Part shown: positions 43,522-53,121 of the stretch, one piece after another | Numbering within the stretch: the first letter of the stretch is position 1 | Layout of the letters: every line of letters begins with the position of its first letter | Source: JADFWK01 sp035527895 | GTDB lineage: Bacteria > Desulfobacterota > DSM-4660 > Desulfatiglandales > B25-G16 | NCBI GenBank assembly: GCA_035527895.1 | Contig: DATKZQ010000050.1 | Span: forward strand, 1 to 64,000 | Direction: 5' to 3' | Length of the DNA stretch: 64,000 nucleotides | Translations under genes and position numbers: made by a program | The notes under the pieces: model-generated | What the model saw: the letters and a program-made list of their open reading frames with translations, nothing else | Database searches by the model: none | What the model was told of the DNA's origin: nothing

Positions 43522-44542
43522 AAACGCTCAACGATTAACAATTTCAAAGGTGATGCTGACCGGGTTGATTTCCCTCGGCGTGCTTTTGTTAGTGATCATT
43601 ATCTCCTTAGGTCTAGGCCCTGCCGGAATCTCTCTCGGTGAAATCTGGAAATGGTTACTCGGCCACGGCTCGTTTGATGAAACGGCACGAATGATCCTCT
43701 TTAAGATAAGATTACCCAGGATCTTACTGGCCGGCCTCGTAGGCTTTTCCCTGTCTCTTGGTGGGGTCGTATTCCAGGCACTCTTGAGGAACCCGTTGGC
43801 GGAACCGTTTATACTCGGTGTCTCAAGTGGAGCGGCGGTAGGGGCAATCGTCGGTATTGTCTTTGGTGTTGGTTTTCACATTGGTGTGCCCTTCCTCTCC
43901 TTTGTGGGGGCCCTATCCACGGTATTACTCGTACTGAGTATCAGTAGCCGGCATGGGGGACTGGAATCATCGAGCCTGCTGCTGACTGGAGTTATTGTCA
44001 ATGCCTTTTTTACAGCTGTGATAATGTTTTTCATCGCAACCACGAGTGGCAGCAGGCTACATTCCATGCTTTTCTGGCTGTATGGCGACCTTTCTCAAAG
44101 CAAACTGATTCAGGTCTCGGTGGGCCTCCCGCTTATCCTGTTTGTCTCAGCTATTATGTATGGTTTTTCTCGGCATTTTAATCTCATCGTAGGTGGTGAG
44201 GATTCGGCCCTCCAGATGGGCGTAGAGGTGAAAGTGGTGCAGTGGGTATCATTTCTCGGGATATCCCTTATCACCGGCTTGGCCATATCGTTTTGCGGGA
44301 TAATCGGATTTGTTGGACTGATAGTGCCACACCTCACAAGGATGCTTCTCGGACCCGATCATAGGGTGTTGATACCGGCAGCTGCAGTTGGAGGCGCCTC
44401 GTTTTTGATAGCTGCAGATACTCTTGCAAGGACGATAATCTCGCCCAGTGAATTGCCGGTAGGGGTTGTAACCGCCTTTTTAGGGGCACCTTTCTTCATA
44501 TATCTCTTAAGAAAGAGAGGCAGTCAGTGGACTCAGAACTGA
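43511..44542 (+). CDS. btuC: BtuC-type ABC permease
   Basis: A 343-residue FecCD/BtuC-family permease with about ten helices and the motifs RLPRILLAGLVGFSLSLGG, LAEPFILGVSSGAA, and the coupling-helix region GIIGFVGLIVPHLTRMLLGPDHR. Overlaps btuD by 16 bp. Confidence 0.93.
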   Translation: MKGRNAQRLTISKVMLTGLISLGVLLLVIIISLGLGPAGISLGEIWKWLLGHGSFDETARMILFKIRLPRILLAGLVGFSLSLGGVVFQALLRNPLAEPFILGVSSGAAVGAIVGIVFGVGFHIGVPFLSFVGALSTVLLVLSISSRHGGLESSSLLLTGVIVNAFFTAVIMFFIATTSGSRLHSMLFWLYGDLSQSKLIQVSVGLPLILFVSAIMYGFSRHFNLIVGGEDSALQMGVEVKVVQWVSFLGISLITGLAISFCGIIGFVGLIVPHLTRMLLGPDHRVLIPAAAVGGASFLIAADTLARTIISPSELPVGVVTAFLGAPFFIYLLRKRGSQWTQN

Positions 44543-45336
44543 TACTGCATGGTGTTTCTTTCAAGTACGATAACCAGTGGTGTCTGAAGGGGATTGACCT
44601 TGAGCTGAGAAGGGGCGAGGTTTTAGGGCTCATAGGCCCTAATGGCTCGGGAAAGAGCACCTTACTAAAGGTTATCGATGGCCTGTTAAAGGCACCAATG
44701 GGGGAGATTCTGCTGCATAAGAAACCACTGTCGAGCTATAAGAGGGCTGAACTCGCGCGGCTTATAGCCATGGTGCCGCAGGAGTCAACATTTAGATTCC
44801 CCTTTTCTGTCTTTGAAGTGGTGCTCATGGGCCGTTTTCCTCATTCAGGGCCATTTCCCTTTGAGGGAGAAGAGGATGTGGAGGTAGCCCGACAATCCAT
44901 GCAGCTTACCGGCACCCTTGAATTGGCTGAGCGATCCATAAACGAATTGTCAGGCGGCGAGAAACAACGGGTTCTCATTGCCCGGGCATTGACCCAGAAG
45001 GCAGGCATCGTCTTGTTGGATGAACCAACATCCTTCCTGGATATACGGCACAAGGTAGAGATATTCGATCTGCTTTTTTCTCTGACCATGGCCCAGGGAT
45101 TGAGTATGATCGTGGTTTCCCATGACATCAGCCTTGCCGCTCAGTACTGTCATAGAATGCTCCTATTGGAGAAGGGCCGTGTTTACAAGGTTGGTGTGCC
45201 TGAAGAGGTGGTAACGGCTGAAAATATAGGTATCGTTTACGGGTGCCCCGTGCTTGTCGATGAGAATCCGGTCACCAAGACACCTCGCCTGACAATCCTC
45301 TCGCAACGGGGAGCACATGAAAGGGAGATAGCATGA
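44527..45336 (+). CDS. btuD: BtuD-type ABC ATPase
   Basis: 269 residues with Walker A GPNGSGKS (37-44), Q-loop VPQES, signature LSGGEKQR, Walker B IVLLDEPTSFLD and switch His in VVSHD. It energises BtuC. GTG start inside btuC; its stop overlaps exbB as ATGA. Confidence 0.94.
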   Translation: MDSELILHGVSFKYDNQWCLKGIDLELRRGEVLGLIGPNGSGKSTLLKVIDGLLKAPMGEILLHKKPLSSYKRAELARLIAMVPQESTFRFPFSVFEVVLMGRFPHSGPFPFEGEEDVEVARQSMQLTGTLELAERSINELSGGEKQRVLIARALTQKAGIVLLDEPTSFLDIRHKVEIFDLLFSLTMAQGLSMIVVSHDISLAAQYCHRMLLLEKGRVYKVGVPEEVVTAENIGIVYGCPVLVDENPVTKTPRLTILSQRGAHEREIA

Positions 45337-45977
45337 CCGACGTATTCCTCAAAGGTGGGCCCATAATGTATCCTCTGTTGGTCTGCTCAATCATTGCACT
45401 CACCGTGATCATTGAGCGTATCATATTTTGGATAGTAGAGGATCACAGGAGCGACCAGGCCCTCGTAAATGATGTTCTGTCTTTAGCCGAAAAAGGCAAC
45501 TGGGAAGGTGTAAGGAAAAGGATCGGGGATTCAAGAGACTTCATAATAAGAATCCTGGTGGCAGGTATCCTCCACAGGGAGTTTAGCATGGCAAAAGCGA
45601 TGGAGACAGCCGCTGCAGATGAAATAGACAGAATGCGGCGGCATTTGCCCATATTAGACACCATAATCACCATTTCTCCTCTTCTCGGCATCTTTGGAAC
45701 GGTGATAGGCATTATCCTCTCTTTTGAGATATTGGGAAATGCAGGGATCGAGGAACCCCAGGCGGTGACAGCGGGAATTGCTCAGGCCCTCATAACAACT
45801 GCGTCTGGCCTGGGTATTGCCATTCTTTCGGTCTTTCCCTTTAACTACTTCAATTCACGGGCGGAGAAGGCAGCGGCATCCATAGAGAAGTACGCTACGA
45901 GCCTGGAAATAGTCTACGAGAAACTGAACCCAATGAACAACAGCATGAAGGAAAGCGAAAGGGGCCATGAGGGTTAA
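45333..45977 (+). CDS. exbB: ExbB, TonB-complex motor subunit
   Basis: A 214-residue MotA/TolQ/ExbB protein with TIITISPLLGIFGTVIGIILSF and AQALITTASGLGIAILSVFPFNYF. It is distinct from tolQ at 28.9 kb. Being inside a B12 riboswitch operon, it should energise the BtuB-like receptor. Confidence 0.93.
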   Translation: MTDVFLKGGPIMYPLLVCSIIALTVIIERIIFWIVEDHRSDQALVNDVLSLAEKGNWEGVRKRIGDSRDFIIRILVAGILHREFSMAKAMETAAADEIDRMRRHLPILDTIITISPLLGIFGTVIGIILSFEILGNAGIEEPQAVTAGIAQALITTASGLGIAILSVFPFNYFNSRAEKAAASIEKYATSLEIVYEKLNPMNNSMKESERGHEG

Positions 45978-46377
45978 CCGAGGGTCACCCAGAAGGGCTC
46001 GCATAGAGATTCTCCCTCTTATCGATATTGTTTTCCTTCTGCTGGTTTTCTTTATCTACGCAATGCTGTCTATGGCTGTCCACAGAGGAGTTGCAGTTAA
46101 TCTTCCAACGTCTACAACAGCCGGGATGGAAAAGGATCTGTCGCTGTCTGTTACGGTACGGGAAAACGGGCAGATATTGCTGGATACTCATCGGGTATCG
46201 CTATGGGATCTTGCCAGACTCCTGAGGGTGAAGGCTCAGGAATGCAAGAGCTCACAGGTCCATCTTTTTGCCGACAAAAAGGTTTCCTACCAACTGCTCA
46301 TTGAAGTGCTCGATCAGATAAGAGCTGCGGGCCTGAGTAACGTGGTGCTGCAGACCACGAAGGAGATTCGACCTTGA
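45967..46377 (+). CDS. exbD: ExbD, TonB-complex subunit
   Basis: 136 residues: a single membrane helix with the conserved Asp in IEILPLIDIVFLLLVFFIY, and a periplasmic domain ending LSNVVLQTTKE. Overlaps exbB by 11 bp and tonB by 4 bp (TTGA). Confidence 0.93.
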   Translation: MRVNRGSPRRARIEILPLIDIVFLLLVFFIYAMLSMAVHRGVAVNLPTSTTAGMEKDLSLSVTVRENGQILLDTHRVSLWDLARLLRVKAQECKSSQVHLFADKKVSYQLLIEVLDQIRAAGLSNVVLQTTKEIRP

Positions 46378-47150
46378 GCCGATCCCTCCTCTTTGCTTTT
46401 TTTATGGCACTCATCTTCCATGGATTCTTAGCATGGGTGAAGCTGGACCTATTCAAGAGCCCCATCCATGTTCAAAGGCCCCTCAAAGCCCTGACTGTCA
46501 GTGTAGTCACCTCAATACCGATCAAGAAACCTCCTTTGGTCAAGAGACCTGAGGCCATCAAAAAGCCTGCCCCCAAGAAACCCGTAGAAAAGAAGATCAC
46601 ATCCAAATCGAAGGATAAGCCAAAAGAGGTGGCCAAAAAGAACAGAGAACCGGAAAGACAACTCATACCCAAGAAGAAGATCCAACAAGAAGAGGAACCC
46701 TTCTCTCGTCCTTTACCGGTCCCCCAGCCGATCCCTGAACAAGAGACATTGCCACAAGAAGACACTTCCCTAGCAGCAGCTGCCCCTGATCTACCAGCGG
46801 AACAAATACGGACCGAGGATATATCTGAAAAGGCAGCAGAAGCGGAGTCGCTTTCCCCGACACCTGAACCCCCCGTTACCTTCGCACTGCCCGATTATGA
46901 AAAAAACAGGCGGCCCGCTTATCCATTGCTCGCAAGGAGGAGGGGCTATCAGGGTACGGTGCTCCTTGAGGTCTTAGTTGCTCGAGATGGTACGGTGGCC
47001 TCTGTGCGGTTGGTTCGATCAAGTGGTGCTGAGATCTTGGATAAGGCCGCCAAAAAGGGGGTTAGAAAATGGACCTTTCACCCTGGCAAGAAGGGCGACG
47101 AAGTGGTTGAGATGTGGGTAAAGGTCCCTATCAGATTTCGACTGAAATAG
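46374..47150 (+). CDS. tonB: TonB energy transducer
   Basis: 258 residues starting with TTG. One membrane helix (about 3-22), a Pro/Lys/Glu-rich span (about 40-170, with KKPAPKKPVEKK), and a TonB C-terminal domain (about 178-258: RRPAYPLLARRRGYQGTVLL, VRKWTFHPGK). It contacts the receptor's TonB box. Last gene of the B12 operon. Confidence 0.93.
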   Translation: MSRSLLFAFFMALIFHGFLAWVKLDLFKSPIHVQRPLKALTVSVVTSIPIKKPPLVKRPEAIKKPAPKKPVEKKITSKSKDKPKEVAKKNREPERQLIPKKKIQQEEEPFSRPLPVPQPIPEQETLPQEDTSLAAAAPDLPAEQIRTEDISEKAAEAESLSPTPEPPVTFALPDYEKNRRPAYPLLARRRGYQGTVLLEVLVARDGTVASVRLVRSSGAEILDKAAKKGVRKWTFHPGKKGDEVVEMWVKVPIRFRLK

Positions 47151-47398
47151 GGTCGGGGATTTGTTGGTAGAATGGTCAAGATGCCTGCACTGGCTCACGT
47201 GATTACCTTCGGAATTGAACACGGACAGGAGAGAAGCGGTGCCACCTTTGCCGAAACGGTACCCGCCGTGGCTCAACCGGTTTCTTTTAAGTGGAACGAT
47301 ACGAACACGTTTCTCTTGACAAGATAAGGGGCAACAGTTACAAGGTCCTGTAGCCATTAGGTAATTCACCCCAGGAGCCTTAGGGAATGAGTCAAAAA

Positions 47399-47434
47399 CA
47401 AAACCACCCCCATGTATTGATAGGGGCAGTTTTT
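47399..47434. terminator. Probable terminator after the B12 operon
   Basis: AAAAC...CCCC / GGGG...GTTTTT can pair around CATGTATTGAT and is followed by T-rich DNA. It lies 250 bp after tonB and just before the qrc promoter. The 47151-47398 spacer shows no gene. Confidence 0.45.
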
Positions 47435-47457
47435 CCTTTTTTGAGTAGATTACCTGA

Positions 47458-47486
47458 TTGAATCTACCTTTTCACGTCGATATATT
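47458..47486 (+). promoter_or_regulatory. Promoter of the qrc operon
   Basis: TTGAAT (47458-47463), 17-bp spacer, TATATT (47481-47486), 41 bp before the qrcA start codon. Confidence 0.55.
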
Positions 47487-47527
47487 CCCCTGGTGATTCA
47501 TCAAGAAACCAAATAGAGAGGCTCGGT

Positions 47528-48163
47528 ATGGACTCTGATCCGAAACAGGAGAAAAAACCTAGATGGGACGGATGGGTATTTTTCTCGGCCGGTGTAGTCG
47601 GGGCCCTCATTGTTGGATGGATTGTCTTTCCTCTTATTCTTTATTCTACACAGAGTCAGCCGTTGAACTACAGCCATGTCAAACACGGCCCCGACTCTAG
47701 TTCAGGTTTGGAGTGCGAAGAGTGCCATTTCTTTTACGAGGATGGTACCTTTTCTGGAATTCCGGGACTGGACAAGTGTATGGAGTGTCATGACGATCCG
47801 GAATCCCTATACACGGAAAGCCCGGAAGAGCGTAAGCTTTTTACCGATTTTATTGACCAGGGCAAGGAAATACCCTGGCTGGTATACTCGCGCCAACCGG
47901 ATAACGTATTTTTCCCTCATGTTGCCCATGCAAAGATGGCGGAGACCGAGTGCACGGTATGTCACGGGGATTTTGGCACTAACGATATCCTACCCGTGTA
48001 TAAGGTCAACAGGCTCACCAAATATAGTATCGATATTTATGGACGAAACATCGCAGGTTACAAGAAGAATAGCTGGGACAAAATGAAGATGAATGACTGT
48101 GCTAAGTGCCATACTGAGAAGGGCAAGGAAGAGAACAATGCCTGTTTCGTATGTCATAAATGA
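47528..48163 (+). CDS. qrcA: QrcA-like multihaem cytochrome c
   Basis: 211 residues: one N-terminal membrane anchor (about 17-40), then exactly five CxxCH haem sites (CEECH, CMECH, CTVCH, CAKCH, CFVCH) and no other Cys. In the Qrc complex this subunit accepts electrons from periplasmic type I cytochrome c3. From memory the Desulfovibrio QrcA binds six haems, so one site fewer is notable. GAGAGG lies upstream of the ATG; 9-bp gap to qrcB. Confidence 0.87.
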   Translation: MDSDPKQEKKPRWDGWVFFSAGVVGALIVGWIVFPLILYSTQSQPLNYSHVKHGPDSSSGLECEECHFFYEDGTFSGIPGLDKCMECHDDPESLYTESPEERKLFTDFIDQGKEIPWLVYSRQPDNVFFPHVAHAKMAETECTVCHGDFGTNDILPVYKVNRLTKYSIDIYGRNIAGYKKNSWDKMKMNDCAKCHTEKGKEENNACFVCHK

Positions 48164-48172
48164 GGGCGGACC

Positions 48173-50641
48173 ATGGAATTAAACAGAAGGAATTTCATCA
48201 AATTTTTCGTAGGTGGATTAGGGGGAACCCTGTTATCTCCCCTTCCATGGAAACTTATGGATGACGTTGCCATCTGGACCCAAAACTGGCCGTGGGTACC
48301 GGTGCCGGCCAGGGGAAAGTTTTCCACGGTAAACTCTGTGTGCACGCTCTGTTCAGGTACCTGCGGAATCGAGGTTCGAAAGGTTGGCGACAGGGTGGTG
48401 AAGATAGAGGGCAGGACCGATTATCCGGTGAATCGAGGAGCGCTCTGTCCGCTCGGTATGGCTGGTCAGCAAATCCTCTATTACGAGGGGATCCGGTGGA
48501 CGGCCCCTATGAAGAGGGTTGGGCCACGGGGGTCCGGGGAGTGGACGGAGATTGCCTGGGACGAGGCTATTAACTTACTCGCCACGCGAATAAAAGCGCT
48601 CAGGGAAAAGGGAGTCCCCGAAAAGCTGGCGGCTATAGATGGGAGCCAGTCTCGATCTACCATGGCCCTTCTGGTGAGGAGGCTCCTCGATGCAGTTGGA
48701 AGTCCTAATTACATTGGTATGCCACGGGAGGAAGATACCAATGCCATCGTTACCTCTCTGATGCAAGGAACGAGTGGCCCTGCGGCATTTGACCTAGAGA
48801 ACTCCGATTTCATACTGAGTTTTGGCTGCCCCCTCTTAGATGGATGGGGAGGAGCGGGAAGAATGCAGAGTGCCTGGAGGGAATTAGCCGGAAATGGAGC
48901 ACGCAATAAGGCCTATCTGGTGCAGATCGATCAGAGGGCCTCACGAACGGCGTTAAGGGCAGACCAATGGCTCGCCCCGTTTCCAGGAACGGAGGCTGCC
49001 CTGGCCATGGGAATTGCCCATGTAATCATCAAGGAGAAGCACTACCACAAAGAATTCGTTGAAAACCACGCCTTTGGTTTCGCCGATTGGTCTGATGCGC
49101 AGGGGAGAGCACATAAGGGATTTGTAAGAATCGTTTTGGAAAAGTACTCCCCTCAGAGCGTCGAAAAAATCACGGGTATACCGACCAAGGTGATCATTGC
49201 GCTGGCCAGAAGATTTGCACAATCCAAGGCTCCCCTTGCCATTGCAGGTCGTGGGAAGGGTTTGCTGCCCGGTAGCGTGTATGAATTCATGGCAGTCCAT
49301 GCACTCAATGGATTGACGGGAAGAATCAATCAAAAGGGAGGATTCTTGACGGCAGGCGATCTTCCCCTGGCCCCGTGGCCGGATGTGGGGTATGATCGCG
49401 TGGCCAGGAATGGCCTTAACACAGTAAGGCTCGACCGTGCCGGGACCGAGCAATACCCCTTTAGCAAGGGCATCATGCATGCCTTTTCAGGGGCGATAAA
49501 CGGCAGCGAGAGCTCCCCCGTTGACACGCTGCTCCTATATTCTGCAAACCCCGCCCATACCGTTCCGGAAAACAAGGCTCTGATCAAGGCACTACACAAG
49601 ATACCCTTCATCGTAAGTTTCTCTCCGTTCAGGGATGAGACCTCGCTGATGGCAGATCTGATACTCCCTGATCATACTTGCCTTGAAAAGATGGACGATA
49701 TTGTGTGGCCGACGGGGGTTCAATACCCTCTGTATGCGCTTTCACAGCCGGCGATAGAGCCCCTCTATAGGACGAAACACAGCGGAGACGTAATCATATC
49801 TTTGGGGAAGCTAATAGGCGGAACAGTTGCCGATTCCTTTGGGTGGACCACTTTTGAAGACGCATTAAAGGATAGAGTTAAAGGCCTCTACGCTTCGGGA
49901 AAGGGGCAGACTGCGTATGATGACTCGACTCCGGCATGGAAGGGGTTAGACGAGAAAGGCGGAGCGGCCGCAGCGTTTTCGTCCTTTAAATCGATGTGGG
50001 AGGCCCTTAAGGAATCCGGATGCTGGTACCTCCCTTCGCACGCCTTCGGCAGGTGGTCGGAGATCTTTCAAACGCCCAGCAAGAAATTTGAGTTTTTCTC
50101 TTCAAATATAGATTTGGCCCTCCAAACCTACTCGAAGGGGAAAACGCTCGATGGTGCGCTCTCAGATCTGGGCATCCTTTCCAGGGGGGATGAGGTATAT
50201 ATGCCCCACTACGAAGAGGTAAAGTCGGCGGCAGATGAGAAGGAATATCCCTTGCATCTCTTTCCCATTGAGCTGATCAATCTGGAAAGCGGATGGATCG
50301 GTAATCCGCCATTCTTGAACAAGACACTGTTCGATCATCAGCTCAAAAAAGACGCCCTGTTCGTGGAAGTTAATCCAAAAACGGCAGCTGAGTATGGATT
50401 GAAGGAAGGCTCGAAAGCGGTCTTGAAATCCCCCAAGGGAGAGCTAGCGGTAAGGATCCACGTCTTTGGCGGGGCCATGCCCGATGTTATATTTATCCCC
50501 CTTGGCCTGGGGCATACCGCCTACGATAGGTACCTAAAGGGAAAGGGTGTCAATCCCCACGACATCATCGACTCGACCGAGGATCCCTGGGGTGGGCAAT
50601 CTGTTTGGTGGAATACCAGGGTTAAGATGATCAAGGTATAG
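48173..50641 (+). CDS. qrcB: QrcB, molybdopterin-oxidoreductase-family subunit
   Basis: 822 residues. A Tat-type start (NRRNFIKFFVGGLGG), then an FeS-binding N-terminal motif (CTLCSGTCGIEV...GALCPLG) and the large molybdopterin-family fold, ending in a molydopterin-binding-like domain (FVEVNPKTAAEYGLKEGSKAV). In Qrc this subunit is structurally of this family but, by the published work as I recall, carries no molybdenum. Periplasmic side of the membrane complex. Confidence 0.92.
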   Translation: MELNRRNFIKFFVGGLGGTLLSPLPWKLMDDVAIWTQNWPWVPVPARGKFSTVNSVCTLCSGTCGIEVRKVGDRVVKIEGRTDYPVNRGALCPLGMAGQQILYYEGIRWTAPMKRVGPRGSGEWTEIAWDEAINLLATRIKALREKGVPEKLAAIDGSQSRSTMALLVRRLLDAVGSPNYIGMPREEDTNAIVTSLMQGTSGPAAFDLENSDFILSFGCPLLDGWGGAGRMQSAWRELAGNGARNKAYLVQIDQRASRTALRADQWLAPFPGTEAALAMGIAHVIIKEKHYHKEFVENHAFGFADWSDAQGRAHKGFVRIVLEKYSPQSVEKITGIPTKVIIALARRFAQSKAPLAIAGRGKGLLPGSVYEFMAVHALNGLTGRINQKGGFLTAGDLPLAPWPDVGYDRVARNGLNTVRLDRAGTEQYPFSKGIMHAFSGAINGSESSPVDTLLLYSANPAHTVPENKALIKALHKIPFIVSFSPFRDETSLMADLILPDHTCLEKMDDIVWPTGVQYPLYALSQPAIEPLYRTKHSGDVIISLGKLIGGTVADSFGWTTFEDALKDRVKGLYASGKGQTAYDDSTPAWKGLDEKGGAAAAFSSFKSMWEALKESGCWYLPSHAFGRWSEIFQTPSKKFEFFSSNIDLALQTYSKGKTLDGALSDLGILSRGDEVYMPHYEEVKSAADEKEYPLHLFPIELINLESGWIGNPPFLNKTLFDHQLKKDALFVEVNPKTAAEYGLKEGSKAVLKSPKGELAVRIHVFGGAMPDVIFIPLGLGHTAYDRYLKGKGVNPHDIIDSTEDPWGGQSVWWNTRVKMIKV

Positions 50642-50666
50642 CGGTCATCAAGGTAAAGGATATACG

Positions 50667-51434
50667 ATGAAAAAGAAAGGTAAAGCCAACGGCGCGCGAT
50701 ACGGGATGGTCATTGATTTAGATAAGTGCACGGGCTGTGGTACGTGTATTATTGCATGTGCCTCCGAGAATAACGTCTGTGTTTTGTTCGATGAATCGGA
50801 TAAGATCAGGAACATAAACTGGCTCGACATTTACATGCTCACAAACGATAGGGCATTTCCTCACACCGAGGTAGTTGAACTCCCCAGGCCGTGCATGCAG
50901 TGCGACAACCCTCCCTGTGTGCCGGTTTGCCCAGCTACGGCAACTACGAACGACTCCAGCGATGGAATCGTAAGCCAGATCTATACACGGTGTATAGGTT
51001 GCAGATACTGTATGGCTGCATGCCCTTATCATGCACGAGATTTCAACTGGTTTGATCCCCCCTTTCCTGGAGGTATGGACCGGTACCTCTCTCCCGAAGT
51101 CTCACCACGGATGAGGGGTGTAGTAGAGAAGTGTACCTTTTGCCACCACCGGCTTATGAGAGCCAAAGCAAAGGCATATAACGAGGACAGGAGAGATCTC
51201 GAGGAGCATGAATACATACCTGCTTGTGCCGAGGCCTGTCCCACAGGGGCTATAACTTTCGGTGACCTTAACAACCCGAAGCACAGGGTTACGGAGTTGA
51301 AAAAGAGCCCTTTGGCGTTCAGGTTACTGGAGAAGCTGGGGACCGAACCCAAGGTATACTATCTCAGCAGCAAGGACTGGGTGAGGCGTATGGCAGACAA
51401 TTATTTGGAAGGAGAATCTAAAGAAAGGGCTTAA
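50667..51434 (+). CDS. qrcC: QrcC, iron-sulfur subunit
   Basis: 255 residues with ferredoxin-type Cys clusters: CTGCGTCIIAC, CMQCDNPPCVPVCP, CIGCRYCMAACPYHA and CAEACPTGA. It passes electrons between QrcAB and the membrane subunit. No signal peptide, so it is presumably exported with QrcB. AAAGGATATACG precedes the ATG. Confidence 0.92.
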   Translation: MKKKGKANGARYGMVIDLDKCTGCGTCIIACASENNVCVLFDESDKIRNINWLDIYMLTNDRAFPHTEVVELPRPCMQCDNPPCVPVCPATATTNDSSDGIVSQIYTRCIGCRYCMAACPYHARDFNWFDPPFPGGMDRYLSPEVSPRMRGVVEKCTFCHHRLMRAKAKAYNEDRRDLEEHEYIPACAEACPTGAITFGDLNNPKHRVTELKKSPLAFRLLEKLGTEPKVYYLSSKDWVRRMADNYLEGESKERA

Positions 51435-51451
51435 CGAGCTGGAGGAAAGAA

Positions 51452-52750
51452 ATGGATGTGGCTTTGATCCCAGATGGTGTCCAAAGATCCTCGTTAAAGA
51501 CATTTGTACCATGGATGCTGGTATGGCTGGTTCTTATCGCCTGGGGCTTGGTCTCGGCCTTTTTGTGTTTTTATAAAGGCCTGAACCAGACGAACATGAA
51601 TCACTATTTTGCCTTTGGCCTGTGGATTGTCTTTGATCTTTCCCTGATCGCCTTGGGTGCAGGTGCATTTTTTACAGGATTCCTCACCCATATCATCGGA
51701 AATGTCTTCATCTATCCCTTTGTCAAAGACCTGAAGGCAATCGTTAATGCGGCCGTTGTCATCGGGTTTATATGCTATTCGGCTGCCATTGCCATGCTGG
51801 GAGTAGATATTGGCCAACCGTTAAGGGGCTGGTTTATCTTCTGGCATGCCAACGTCCACTCCATGCTCACCGAGGTGTCCTTTTGTATTACTGCATATCT
51901 GGGTGTACTCACCATCGAGTATCTGCCGCTCATCCTCTCGAACAGAAAGCTGAAGCAAGTTCCGGAGTTCAAGCTCTTCGGTAATAACCTGCACCACATC
52001 GTGGCACTGTTTGCTGCAGTGGGAGCCTTTCTTTCTTTCTTTCATCAGGGCTCTCTCGGAGGGATGTTCGGGGTCCTGTTCGGTCGTCCGTTTGCCTTCA
52101 GAGAGGGTTTTCTTATTTGGCCCTGGACCTTCTTTTTGTTTATCCTCTCCTCTATTGCTGCAGGCCCTTGCTTTACCCTGCTCTGTGTCTGGGTTGCGCG
52201 AAAGGCTACTGGAAGAACCTTAGTCAAGAAGAGCGTTTTTACCTTGCTAGCCAAGATCTCGGGCTGGCTTCTTGTAAGCTATATCATACTCAAGATCGCG
52301 GATACGGTGAACTGGGCATACGGAGTGGTACCCCGGGCCGGATTATCCTTCATGGATTTCTATGCCGGATCCTATGGGCTATGGCTTTTGATTGCCGAGA
52401 TTGGAGTTTTCGGTGTTATTCCGGCGATTGTTTTGATAACCCCACAATTGAGGGAAAGAGATAACCTCCTCATTATCGGTGCCGTGATGAATGTCATTGG
52501 TATCGTGTTCAATAGGTTCGTGTTTTCGATTCAGACCCTAGCCGTACCGGTTATGCCTTTTGACAAGTTCATGAGCTATGTGCCAACGTGGCAAGAATGG
52601 GGGATTGGATTCGGTACCATTGGTTACGGGATTCTGATATTCTCCCTTTCCTACCGATACCTTCCCGTTTTTCCCCAGGAGGCAGAGTTGAATCCCGTCA
52701 CCGTTTTCGGGAAGGTTGTTAAGGAATTTGGGGTCGTCAAGAGAGGCTAA
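51452..52750 (+). CDS. qrcD: QrcD, NrfD-like quinone-binding subunit
   Basis: 432 residues with about ten membrane helices and NrfD/PsrC-family segments (RGWFIFWHANVHSMLTEVSF, LHHIVALFAAVGAFLSFFHQ). It is the menaquinone site of the complex. GGAGGAAAGAA upstream of the ATG; the next small gene starts 1 bp after its stop. Confidence 0.92.
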   Translation: MDVALIPDGVQRSSLKTFVPWMLVWLVLIAWGLVSAFLCFYKGLNQTNMNHYFAFGLWIVFDLSLIALGAGAFFTGFLTHIIGNVFIYPFVKDLKAIVNAAVVIGFICYSAAIAMLGVDIGQPLRGWFIFWHANVHSMLTEVSFCITAYLGVLTIEYLPLILSNRKLKQVPEFKLFGNNLHHIVALFAAVGAFLSFFHQGSLGGMFGVLFGRPFAFREGFLIWPWTFFLFILSSIAAGPCFTLLCVWVARKATGRTLVKKSVFTLLAKISGWLLVSYIILKIADTVNWAYGVVPRAGLSFMDFYAGSYGLWLLIAEIGVFGVIPAIVLITPQLRERDNLLIIGAVMNVIGIVFNRFVFSIQTLAVPVMPFDKFMSYVPTWQEWGIGFGTIGYGILIFSLSYRYLPVFPQEAELNPVTVFGKVVKEFGVVKRG

Positions 52751-52751
52751 T

Positions 52752-52940
52752 ATGTTTCCTTTTGTTTTCGAATGGGGGTGGGATGCAGGTCGTCTTATCT
52801 TTATGGGGCTCCTGTATCTTGTGCTCGGTGCTATCGGTCTCGGCCTGCTTTACGCCTTTGTCATGACATGGCTCAAGCTCAGGGGCCGGGAGAAGCTCTA
52901 TGAGCGATTATGGCTGCGATTCCCGTTCACCCTTTGGTAA
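52752..52940 (+). CDS. 62-residue membrane protein of the qrc operon
   Basis: MFPFVFEWGWDAGRLIFMGL is followed by one strong membrane segment (about 14-38), then a basic tail (KLRGREKLYERLWLRF). It starts one base after the qrcD stop, so it is almost certainly translated with it. I recognise no named family. It may be an accessory or assembly subunit of Qrc. Confidence 0.7.
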   Translation: MFPFVFEWGWDAGRLIFMGLLYLVLGAIGLGLLYAFVMTWLKLRGREKLYERLWLRFPFTLW

Positions 52941-52948
52941 TAATTTTA

Positions 52949-53080
52949 CAGCCACAGACCCACGCAGACCTTTTAGCCGAGCGACGTGCTCGGCTAAAAG
53001 GTATCATCGCTTCGCGATAACATGCTGGCACTCTCGGCAGAGGAAAATAACTTATACTGTCTGTGTGAGTCTGTGGCTAA
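52949..53080. mobile_element. MITE-like element with nested hairpins
   Basis: Terminal inverted repeats AGCCACAGAC...GCAGAC (52951-52970 region) and GTCTGTGTGAGTCTGTGGCT (53059-53078). Inside are a perfect 13-bp hairpin (CTTTTAGCCGAG and partner, about 52969-53001) and a smaller one (ATCGC-TTC-GCGAT). No coding capacity. It fills the spacer between the qrc operon and the convergent nadB and could terminate both. Confidence 0.72.
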
Positions 53081-53121
53081 TCTATGTAAACCGATTGACA
53101 GTTCTTGAACGACGTAGCAGC

